Of a stretch of DNA of 22,616 nucleotides, positions 13,691-20,136 are shown piece after piece. Origin of the DNA: JAVBNF01 sp031551725. GTDB lineage: Bacteria > Bacteroidota > Bacteroidia > Bacteroidales > P3. A program made the translations under genes and the position numbers. A model generated the notes under the pieces. It worked only from the letters and a program-made list of their open reading frames with translations. It searched no databases and was not told the origin of the DNA. How positions within the stretch are numbered: position 1 is the first letter of the stretch; each line of letters begins with the position of its first letter. The stretch covers positions 1 through 22,616 of the forward strand of contig JAVBNF010000023.1 in the NCBI GenBank assembly GCA_031551725.1, in the 5' to 3' direction.

Positions 13691-14920
13691 ATGAAAGAAG
13701 CAATCATCATCCTGACAGGAGGAGGCCCCGCACCGGGCATGAATACGGTGGTAGCAAGTGTTGCTAAAAGTTTTTTACGCAAAGGTTATCGTGTAATTGG
13801 CTTGCACGGCGGATATTCGGGCTTGTTTAGCCAAACACCGCGCATGGTGGAATTCGATTTCGAATTGGCCGACGGCATTTTTAATACCGGTGGTTCGTAT
13901 TTGAAAATGAGTCGTTTTAAACCGTCTGATAAAAACTTTGCAGAAGATTTTAACTTGGATTTATTTGCTAAAAATAATGTAAAACTCCTTGTTACTGCAG
14001 GTGGCGATGATACTGCTTCTACGGCGAACCGCATTGCGAAATTCTTGAAAGAGAAAAATTATCCAATTGCCAACATCCACGTTCCGAAAACAATCGACAA
14101 CGATTTGCCGTTGCCCGATAATGCACCCACATTCGGTTATCAATCCGCGAAAGCGCAAGGAACGATTATTGGAACAACCGTGTACGAAGATGCACGTACC
14201 AGCGAAAATTGGTTTGTGGTTTCTGCAATGGGACGTTCGGCCGGCCATTTAGCACTGGGCATTGGAACTTCGTGTCATTATCCAATGATTATTATTCCCG
14301 AAATGTTTAATAAAACGACCATCACTGTTGAGAAAATCGTTAATATGGTTGTTTCGGCAATCATTAAACGTAAACTCATGGGCATTAACTACGGCGCTGT
14401 GATGATTTCGGAAGGCGTTTTCCACGAATTGAGCGACGAAGAAATTAAGAAATCAGGTGTTCAGTTTACATACGACGATCACGGTCATCCGGAATTGGGA
14501 AAAGTTTCGAAAGCCCATATCTTCAATGAAATGCTGGAAAAAAGAGTAGCCGAATTGAAATTGAAAGTAAAAAGCCGTCCGGTGGAAATCGGTTACGAAA
14601 TGCGTTGTCAAACGCCGATTGCTTTCGATTTGGAATATTGTTCGCAACTTGGTTTCGGCGTTCAAAAATTGTTCAGCGAAGGTCATACCGGATGTATGGT
14701 TTATGTAAATACTTCAGGTAAAGTAGCACCTTTATTCTTGAGTGATTTGCAAGATCCCGTTACCGGAAAAATTCCTCCACGTGTAGTTGAAATCGGACCG
14801 CATATTCATTCGATCATCGATAATGTTTTCGATTATATTTCTCCCGAAGATTACGCTGCCGCTAAACAATACGTGCCGAATCCGGAAGAATTCGATTTCA
14901 ATAAAATTTTGAATTGGTAA
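13691..14920 (+). CDS. 6-phosphofructokinase, pyrophosphate-dependent type
   Basis: 409 residues; phosphorylates fructose-6-phosphate to the 1,6-bisphosphate. N-terminal GGGPAPGMN (10-18), AGGDDTAS with GGDDT at 104-108, PKTIDND (132-138), MGRSAGHLA (180-188) and EIGYEMRCQTP. Two residues diagnose the phosphoryl donor: ATP enzymes have GGDGS and PGTIDND, while Asp in place of the Gly (Asp107) together with Lys (Lys133) marks PPi-dependent PFKs. Both are present here, so PPi is the likely donor, making the step reversible and energy-saving. Length matches the roughly 400-residue clade. No -7 box is visible in the preceding hairpin, so it may be read with the protease gene. With pgi in the same window it supplies upper glycolysis. 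Confidence 0.93.
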   Translation: MKEAIIILTGGGPAPGMNTVVASVAKSFLRKGYRVIGLHGGYSGLFSQTPRMVEFDFELADGIFNTGGSYLKMSRFKPSDKNFAEDFNLDLFAKNNVKLLVTAGGDDTASTANRIAKFLKEKNYPIANIHVPKTIDNDLPLPDNAPTFGYQSAKAQGTIIGTTVYEDARTSENWFVVSAMGRSAGHLALGIGTSCHYPMIIIPEMFNKTTITVEKIVNMVVSAIIKRKLMGINYGAVMISEGVFHELSDEEIKKSGVQFTYDDHGHPELGKVSKAHIFNEMLEKRVAELKLKVKSRPVEIGYEMRCQTPIAFDLEYCSQLGFGVQKLFSEGHTGCMVYVNTSGKVAPLFLSDLQDPVTGKIPPRVVEIGPHIHSIIDNVFDYISPEDYAAAKQYVPNPEEFDFNKILNW

Positions 14921-14926
14921 TATTTC

Positions 14927-14985
14927 GTTTAGGGTTTAGAGTTGAAGGTTTAAAGCTACGCCTCTCTAAACTCTAAACCCTAAAC
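14927..14985. repeat. Perfect 17-bp inverted repeat with GCTACGCCTC loop
   Basis: Left arm GTTTAGGGTTTAGAGTT (14927-14943); right arm is its exact reverse complement (14969-14985); the loop contains GCTACGCCTC (14955-14964). Arms are reiterated GTTTAG words. It fills the gap between PFK and maf and lies 9 bases before the maf start. Confidence 0.75.
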
Positions 14986-14994
14986 TTTAAACTT

Positions 14995-15555
14995 TTGAAC
15001 CTCCTTTTAGCGTCCCAATCTCCACGAAGAAAACAACTCTTAGAGTTGATGGATTTGTCGTTTTCCTGCATTCATCCGGATGTAGATGAAACCGAGCCCG
15101 ACGGCATGCCGGTTGAAGAAGTGCCCTGTTATCTGGCAAAGAAAAAGGCCGATGTGATTGATTTTTCACAATTCGCACCGGATACAATTGTCATTGCATG
15201 CGATACGATTGTAGTGCTGGATGGGAAAATCATCGGAAAACCGGAAAATGAAATTCACGCCAAGGAAACTTTACGGCAATTATCCGGCAAAAAGCATACG
15301 GTTATTTCGGGGGGTTGTTTGAAAAGCGAACAAAAAAGTGTTTGTTTTTCGGATTGCACCGATGTTTATTTTCGTGAATTAACCACAGGAGAAATCGAAC
15401 ACTACGTTCGGAAATACAAACCTTTCGATAAAGCCGGCGGCTATGGAACGCAAGAATGGATTGGGCTTGTGGGAATTGAACGCATTGAAGGTTCTTATTT
15501 TAATGTGATGGGATTGCCGACGGAGAAACTTTATAAAGCGTTGATTGGTTTCTAG
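14995..15555 (+). CDS. maf: Maf-family nucleoside triphosphate pyrophosphatase (YhdE type)
   Basis: 186 residues. Maf proteins hydrolyse dTTP, UTP or modified nucleotides to monophosphates and keep the pool clean. Seen: LLLASQSPRRKQLL (SPRR 9-12), VDETEPDG, catalytic ACDTIVVLDGKIIGKP (Asp70), DKAGGYGTQEW and YFNVMGLPTEKL. The KAGGYGTQ/NVMGLP pattern favours the dTTP/UTP (YhdE) subfamily. The start is a TTG: an in-frame stop at 14974-14976 leaves no ATG upstream, and the SPRR motif must be near the N-terminus. Rare start and short N-terminus suggest weak translation, or a past event at the hairpin that removed the original start. Its stop codon lies inside the next hairpin. Confidence 0.92.
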   Translation: MNLLLASQSPRRKQLLELMDLSFSCIHPDVDETEPDGMPVEEVPCYLAKKKADVIDFSQFAPDTIVIACDTIVVLDGKIIGKPENEIHAKETLRQLSGKKHTVISGGCLKSEQKSVCFSDCTDVYFRELTTGEIEHYVRKYKPFDKAGGYGTQEWIGLVGIERIEGSYFNVMGLPTEKLYKALIGF

Positions 15556-15620
15556 TTTCTAGTTTCTGGTTTCTGGTTTCTGGTTGGCTACGTTCAAAAC
15601 TAGAAATTAGAAACCAGAAA
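15547..15620. repeat. Word-repeat hairpin between convergent maf and rsgA
   Basis: Left arm (15547-15585) reiterates GGTTTCTAG/GGTTTCTGG and contains the maf stop codon; right arm (15598-15620) reads AACTAGAAATTAGAAACC and is its imperfect reverse complement. The loop has GGCTACG (15586-15592), as in the hairpins at 5381 and 14927. Placed tail-to-tail between two operons it may terminate both. Confidence 0.65.
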
Positions 15621-15622
15621 TT

Positions 15623-16534
15623 TTACATTTCTTCCCCGTGCAAAATATTCAAATAACTTTTATACCGCTGTAGATAAATTTTATTTTCTTCTACCGCTTT
15701 TTTAACAGCGCATTGCGGTTCGTGTTCGTGTGTGCAATTGTCGAATTTACATTGATTAGCTAAAGCGCGCATTTCCGGAAAAAACAAAGAAAGTTCTTCT
15801 TTCGAAAAATCGACCATGCCGAACTCTTTGATGCCGGGCGTGTCGATAATATAAGCCCCAAACGGGGTTTCGTGCATTTCTGCGAAAGTGGTCGTGTGGC
15901 GGCCTTTCTCATTATATCCCGAAACATCGTTAACTTTCAAACTCAGATCCGGCGACAAAGCATTGATTAATGCCGATTTTCCAACGCCAGAATTTCCGGA
16001 AAATAAACAAATATCTTCGTTCATCATCGCACGCAATTCATCTAAATGAATGTTGTGTAGTGCCGATGTGTCGAGGCATTTATAACCTACATCTTCATAC
16101 ATTTTGCGGATTTCCGTGTAGTAGGAGAGGGTGTTGTTTTCGTAAATATCAATTTTATTAAAAACAATCGTTGCCGGAATTTGATAGGCTTCGGTGGTAA
16201 CTAAAAAACGATCCATAAACCCAAGCGGTGTGCGCGGTTGGAACATACTTACAACCAAAAATGCCTGATCGACATTCGCAGCAATCAAGTGTGTTTGCTT
16301 GGAAAGATTAACCGATTTGCGGATAATGCAGTTTTTGCGTTCGTGAATTTCGTTGATTAGCCCTGTGTTATCAGGCGTTAATGTAAACCCAACATAATCG
16401 CCAACCGTAATCGGATTGGTCGTTTTAATTCCTTTAATACGGAAATTGCCTTTGATTTTGCATTGGAAAATCGCGGAATCGGGCGTACGAACGGTATACC
16501 AGCTTCCGGTGGATTTAACAACAAGGCCTTGCAT
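15623..16534 (-). CDS. rsgA: Ribosome small-subunit-dependent GTPase A
   Basis: 303 residues, normal length. RsgA is a circularly permuted GTPase that checks late 30S subunit maturation. N-terminal OB fold (1-70, TVGDYVGFTL), G4 NKID (126-129), G5-like LDTSALH, G1 GNSGVGKS (180-187), switch GRHTTT, G3 DTPG (231-234), then the zinc knuckle with Cys262, Cys267, His269 and Cys275 and a helical tail. All key residues are present. It follows the glycosyltransferase gene with a single base between stop and start, so it is translated from the same message, driven from the promoter at 17288-17295. Confidence 0.97.
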   Translation of the reverse strand: MQGLVVKSTGSWYTVRTPDSAIFQCKIKGNFRIKGIKTTNPITVGDYVGFTLTPDNTGLINEIHERKNCIIRKSVNLSKQTHLIAANVDQAFLVVSMFQPRTPLGFMDRFLVTTEAYQIPATIVFNKIDIYENNTLSYYTEIRKMYEDVGYKCLDTSALHNIHLDELRAMMNEDICLFSGNSGVGKSALINALSPDLSLKVNDVSGYNEKGRHTTTFAEMHETPFGAYIIDTPGIKEFGMVDFSKEELSLFFPEMRALANQCKFDNCTHEHEPQCAVKKAVEENKIYLQRYKSYLNILHGEEM

Positions 16535-16535
16535 C

Positions 16536-17267
16536 TTATTTTTTTGCAGGGGTTATTTTGCGGAAGCGCAACGACATCACGCCGAAGAAGGCTTCTTTAA
16601 AAATCTTTTTACTCATTTTCGAAACGCCGGCAGTGCGGTCGGTGAACACAATAGGAACTTCTACCACTTTAAAACCAAGACGGTAAGCAGTATATTTCAT
16701 TTCAATTTGGAAAGCATATCCCACAAATTGAACATTGTCCAAATCAATTGTTTCGAGCACTTTTCGCGTATAGCACATAAAGCCGGCAGTGGCGTCTCCG
16801 AACTTCATGCCGGTAATCATTCGAACGTAAGCAGAAGCATAATACGACATCAACACACGTCCCATCGGCCAATTGACAACATTTACCACGCCGTTTACGT
16901 AGCGTGAACCGATAGCGGCATCGGCGCCCCGGTCGTGGCAGGCAGCGTACAAGCGCAATAAGTCATCGGGATTGTGCGAAAAATCGGCATCCATTTCGAA
17001 AATATAATCGTATCCGTTTTTCAACGCCCATTTAAAACCGTGGATATATGCAGTTCCCAAGCCCAACTTGCCTTTGCGTTCTTCGATAAACAAACGGTTC
17101 GGGAATTCTTCCATCAGGCGTTTCACAATCGCAGCAGTACCATCGGGAGAATTATCTTCAACTACCAAAATATTAAATTCTTTCGGAAGCGAAAACACTT
17201 TGCGGATAATAGCTTCGATGTTTTCTTTTTCGTTATACGTCGGAATAATGATAATGCTGTCTGACAT
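16536..17267 (-). CDS. Polyprenol-phosphate mannosyltransferase-like GT2 enzyme
   Basis: 243 residues from ATG 17267. The longer frame from 17318 crosses a -7 box (17295-17288), so the inner Met is the start; it gives MSDSIIIIPTYNEKENI, the usual N-terminus. Motifs: VVEDNSPDGTA (35-45), DADFSHNP with the metal-binding DxD-type Asp (93-100), AIGSRYVNG, and FKVVEVPIVFTDRTAGVSKMS near the end. This is the DPM1-like family that moves mannose or glucose from a nucleotide sugar to polyprenyl phosphate at the inner membrane. There are no C-terminal membrane helices, as in soluble DPM1 forms. The donor sugar cannot be told from sequence. First gene of an operon with rsgA. Confidence 0.9.
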   Translation of the reverse strand: MSDSIIIIPTYNEKENIEAIIRKVFSLPKEFNILVVEDNSPDGTAAIVKRLMEEFPNRLFIEERKGKLGLGTAYIHGFKWALKNGYDYIFEMDADFSHNPDDLLRLYAACHDRGADAAIGSRYVNGVVNVVNWPMGRVLMSYYASAYVRMITGMKFGDATAGFMCYTRKVLETIDLDNVQFVGYAFQIEMKYTAYRLGFKVVEVPIVFTDRTAGVSKMSKKIFKEAFFGVMSLRFRKITPAKK

Positions 17268-17287
17268 GATATTCTTGTTTGAGAATG

Positions 17288-17295
17288 CAAATATA
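17288..17295 (-). promoter_or_regulatory. -7 box for the GT2-rsgA operon
   Basis: On the minus strand TATATTTG, exact TAnnTTTG, 20 bases before the chosen ATG at 17267. Confidence 0.6.
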
Positions 17296-17392
17296 CGAAA
17301 ATAAAACCGTATCCCCATAAATAATTATCCGATTTTTATTTTTATTGAAAATTTCCCTATTTTAAGTGATTGATGAAAACATTTCGAAAGTG

Positions 17393-17440
17393 TAATTTTG
17401 CAACATTATTTCGAAAATCGTTTTTAATATTGTAAATTTG
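17393..17440 (+). promoter_or_regulatory. Tandem -7 boxes before the outer-membrane barrel gene
   Basis: TAATTTTG (17393-17400) and TAAATTTG (17433-17440) both match TAnnTTTG. The second lies nine bases before ATG 17450 and contains the TTG of the longer frame, which is therefore not the start. Confidence 0.5.
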
Positions 17441-17449
17441 CACTTTTTT

Positions 17450-18982
17450 ATGAAAAATCTGATGACTAATTTTGATTCTTTAAAAAATATAATTTGTGTT
17501 TGTGTGTTGTCCGCTTTTGGACAAAACTCCTTATTTGCCGGAAGTACCGGAGATTCGATCTCCGGGCCGGTGGGAGTTCATATTCCTGAAAGCTTATTTG
17601 AAGAGGTATACACAAATCCGGCTTCCATGCCGTGGTCCACTTTTTTACCCGGTAATGCTGTGCACGCTTCCTATGGTTATGAAAATTGGGAAAACTTAAA
17701 TCTGGTTTGTTTGCCGGGAACTCGTTTGTCTTACTATACTGTTGAAGCAGAGTATAGCAAACAGATTAAAAATACTACTTTTTGGCTGCAAGGATCTTAT
17801 AACAATAGTTTGATGTTCGATCGTGCGTGGGACAACGTTTCTGAAGCTGCCCACATGGATATGGGGCCATACGTAATTGCCGATTCAATTGGAGGAAATT
17901 CGTACGGTCAACGTTGGGGATTTTCCGGTGGATTTGCTACGCAATTTAATAAATGGATATTGTCCATGGCGCTTTCGTATGATCCCGGAAAGGATTTTCG
18001 TAAAACCGATTTGCATCCGAAATCAACCAAAAGTAATTTTCGTGCAGAATTAAGCATTGCCGTTCCTGTAAAAAAATATTACGTCGGTATCACCGGAATT
18101 TATAATGATTATCGTCAAGATTTGAAAATAAATGTCGATGATCCCAATGAAACTTATGATTTGTTTACGTTGAGAGGCTATGGTAACTCCGATCAGCACA
18201 CGGTTTCTGCCGCGAATCCTTTTAGCTGGACATATGATGGATATCGATTGCTTGCAAACGCTTTTCTTTTTCCGGAAAGCGGGGAGGGCTGGCTGGCTAA
18301 TTTTAAATATAAATATCAGGATTTGGATTCTAAGAATGATGCTAATCAAGAACGCCTCTCTTATAATACAAATGAATACGGTTTGGAATTTGGACGTGTA
18401 TTTGCACAAGACAACGGTGTACTGCAAATCAAGCTGGGTGCCAATTACACCGCAGGAATAGGAACCGAACGTAATTTTGTATTCACATCAACCGATCCGG
18501 TAGATGAAAACGAAAGATATGGAATGACCACTTGGGATATTGCTGTAACCGCCCGTCGTGATTGGGATTTCGGTTCGAATAAACATTTTGCACAACTTGC
18601 TGCCGGACCTCAGAATTTGAACGACCGTTACAATTCGTCGCCTTACAAATCAAACTACAACCATATTAATTTGGGTGCAGCATGCGGAACCGAATGGTCG
18701 GTGAAAAAATCTACATGGAGTGCAACTGCCGATCTTTCTTATTTGGGATTGATTAATAAAGAACAAGTATTTCCGGAAGATAATGTGGTTTTTGACAATG
18801 CGAATTTTCCCGATTATGACAATTCATATCGTTTAAGTCCGTTTGGAGCGGGCTTGCAATTGGGATATGAATATCAGGTTTCGGAGGCTGCAAGTGTGTT
18901 TTTAATGATGGATGGGCACTTTTATAGAGCCGAAAAGTTGAATGCATACACGACGAATGTCAGTATAGGCATAAAATTTTAA
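17450..18982 (+). CDS. Outer-membrane beta-barrel protein (DUF6850-like)
   Basis: 510 residues from ATG 17450, with ATG 17462 a second choice. The signal peptide ends SLFAG (about 30). The mature protein is a long series of amphipathic strands, e.g. VEAEYSKQIKNTTFWLQGSYN, WILSMALSYDPG, YYVGITGIYNDY, WLANFKYKYQDL, VLQIKLGANYTAG, WSATADLSYLGL, and ends TTNVSIGIKF with the C-terminal Phe signal for BAM insertion. I count roughly sixteen to eighteen possible strands. The early block EEVYTNPASMPWSTFLPGNAV resembles DUF6850-type Bacteroidota barrels, though I am not certain. Cargo unknown. It stands alone between the divergent GT2-rsgA operon and the tRNA pair. Confidence 0.7.
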   Translation: MKNLMTNFDSLKNIICVCVLSAFGQNSLFAGSTGDSISGPVGVHIPESLFEEVYTNPASMPWSTFLPGNAVHASYGYENWENLNLVCLPGTRLSYYTVEAEYSKQIKNTTFWLQGSYNNSLMFDRAWDNVSEAAHMDMGPYVIADSIGGNSYGQRWGFSGGFATQFNKWILSMALSYDPGKDFRKTDLHPKSTKSNFRAELSIAVPVKKYYVGITGIYNDYRQDLKINVDDPNETYDLFTLRGYGNSDQHTVSAANPFSWTYDGYRLLANAFLFPESGEGWLANFKYKYQDLDSKNDANQERLSYNTNEYGLEFGRVFAQDNGVLQIKLGANYTAGIGTERNFVFTSTDPVDENERYGMTTWDIAVTARRDWDFGSNKHFAQLAAGPQNLNDRYNSSPYKSNYNHINLGAACGTEWSVKKSTWSATADLSYLGLINKEQVFPEDNVVFDNANFPDYDNSYRLSPFGAGLQLGYEYQVSEAASVFLMMDGHFYRAEKLNAYTTNVSIGIKF

Positions 18983-19043
18983 GAATTTATTTTGCTGAAA
19001 AATAAAGAAGTAAAAAATATTTTGAAAAAAAACATAAAAAATA

Positions 19044-19074
19044 TTTGTAAATTCAAAAATTCTTACTACCTTTG
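19044..19074 (+). promoter_or_regulatory. Promoter of the tRNA-Val/tRNA-Arg operon
   Basis: -33 TTTG (19044-19047), 19-bp spacer, -7 TACCTTTG (19067-19074), 11 bases before the first tRNA base. Confidence 0.8.
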
Positions 19075-19085
19075 CAACCTCGTTT

Positions 19086-19160
19086 GGGAGCTTAGCTCAG
19101 TCGGTTCAGAGCATCTGCCTTACAAGCAGAGGGTCATAGGTTCGAATCCTATAGCTCCCA
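19086..19160 (+). tRNA. tRNA-Val (anticodon TAC)
   Basis: Full cloverleaf: acceptor GGGAGCT/AGCTCCC, D-arm GCTC/GAGC with GG in the loop, anticodon stem TCTGC/GCAGA around CTTACAA, T-arm ATAGG/CCTAT around TTCGAAT, discriminator A. The next bases are CCA, so the 3' end may be encoded. Confidence 0.96.
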
Positions 19161-19176
19161 CCAAAATGAAACAAAA

Positions 19177-19250
19177 GGCTCCGTAGCTCAACTGAATAGA
19201 GTATCTGACTACGGATCAGAAGGTTGCAGGTTTGAATCCTGCCGGAGTCA
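19177..19250 (+). tRNA. tRNA-Arg (anticodon ACG)
   Basis: Acceptor GGCTCCG/CGGAGTC (one G-U), D-arm GCTC/GAGT, anticodon stem TCTGA/TCAGA around CTACGGA (anticodon ACG, to be deaminated to ICG), T-arm GCAGG/CCTGC around TTTGAAT, discriminator A, no encoded CCA. The D-loop has GA where GG is usual and the T-loop has T where C56 is usual, so the 19-56 tertiary pair becomes A-U. Confidence 0.96.
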
Positions 19251-19259
19251 CAAGAAATT

Positions 19260-19290
19260 AAAAAGGCGATCAATGATCGCCTTTTTCTTT
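19260..19290. terminator. Bidirectional terminator between tRNAs and metallo-hydrolase gene
   Basis: GGCGATC (19265-19271) pairs with GATCGCC (19275-19281), flanked by A4-5 on the left and T5 on the right, so it works on both strands. It overlaps the end region of the convergent gene that stops at 19289. Confidence 0.85.
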
Positions 19291-20050
19291 ATATCGTAAC
19301 TTGTAATCCGTCGTATCCTAAAAATACATTCGGCGGGAGTTCTGCCGACACGGAGTCATGGTCGCCAAGCAAATGGCTAATGTGTGTTAAATAGGCTTGC
19401 TCCGGTTCGATCAAACGAATAATGGCCAACGCTTCATCCAAGCTGAAATGCGACAAATGTTCCTCTGTCCGCAAAGCGTTGATGACTAAAACTTTTGTCC
19501 CTTTAATCTTTTCCAATTCCGTTTCCGAAATTGTTTTGGCATCTGTAATATAAGTCAGATTGCCAATGCGGAAGCCCAAAATCGGCAGTTTATGATGCAT
19601 CACCTCAATAGGGGAGATGGGAATATTGTGTGCTGAAAACGTTTTTTGACCTACTTCATGCAAATGAAATTCCGGAACACCTGGATACGGATTGGTTTCA
19701 AAAGCATACGCATAAATTATTTTCAATTCATCTAAAACAATTTTTTGCGCATAAATATCCATCGGTCGTTGTTGCAGGTAATTGTAAGCCCGCACATCAT
19801 CCAAGCCGCTGATATGATCGCGGTGTGCATGCGTGAGTAAAATAAAATCCAAATGCGTAACATTTGCGCGCAGCATTTGCTCACGAAAATCAGGTCCGGC
19901 ATCAATCAGGAATGTTTTCCCTTGATGGCGGATTAAAGCCGAAGATCGCAATCGCTTGTTTCTGAAATCATCTGAAGTACAAACGCTGCATTTGCATCCG
20001 ATAATCGGAATGCCCTGCGAAGTTCCCGTGCCTAAAAAAGTAAATTCCAC
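19289..20050 (-). CDS. PhnP-like metallo-beta-lactamase-fold hydrolase
   Basis: 253 residues from a GTG at 20050. The ATG at 20089 is rejected because a -7 box (20078-20071) lies between it and the domain; the GTG start gives (M)EFTFLGTGTSQGIPIIGC, the family N-terminus. Zinc ligands: LLTHAHRDH (His74, His76, Asp78, His79), a later HH in EVMHHKL, Asp in YITDAKT, and His in LTHISHLLGDH. The GCKCSVC triad (Cys19, 21, 24) matches the structural zinc site of PhnP. The fold suggests a cyclic phosphodiesterase; the true substrate is unknown. Divergent from uvrB with only 86 bases between the starts. Confidence 0.88.
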   Translation of the reverse strand: MEFTFLGTGTSQGIPIIGCKCSVCTSDDFRNKRLRSSALIRHQGKTFLIDAGPDFREQMLRANVTHLDFILLTHAHRDHISGLDDVRAYNYLQQRPMDIYAQKIVLDELKIIYAYAFETNPYPGVPEFHLHEVGQKTFSAHNIPISPIEVMHHKLPILGFRIGNLTYITDAKTISETELEKIKGTKVLVINALRTEEHLSHFSLDEALAIIRLIEPEQAYLTHISHLLGDHDSVSAELPPNVFLGYDGLQVTI

Positions 20051-20070
20051 TTTCGTTAAAAAATTTCGTA

Positions 20071-20078
20071 CAAAGGTA
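20071..20078 (-). promoter_or_regulatory. -7 box for the metallo-hydrolase gene
   Basis: On the minus strand TACCTTTG, exact TAnnTTTG; an ATTG lies 21 bp upstream as a near -33. It sets the start codon at GTG 20050. Confidence 0.6.
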
Positions 20079-20124
20079 AGAAAAATCATTAATAATTAAC
20101 AATTAATAATTAACATTTAATTTG

Positions 20125-20132
20125 TATCTTTG
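20125..20132 (+). promoter_or_regulatory. -7 box immediately before uvrB
   Basis: TATCTTTG, exact TAnnTTTG, only four bases before ATG 20137. It predicts a leaderless or near-leaderless uvrB mRNA and excludes the upstream TTG at 20122 as a start. Confidence 0.6.
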
Positions 20133-20136
20133 TATT

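Noticed and set aside
18992..19186. 64-residue plus-strand reading frame ending in the tRNA region
   Set aside because: It runs through the tRNA operon promoter and the whole tRNA-Val gene; there is no homology or ribosome-binding context.
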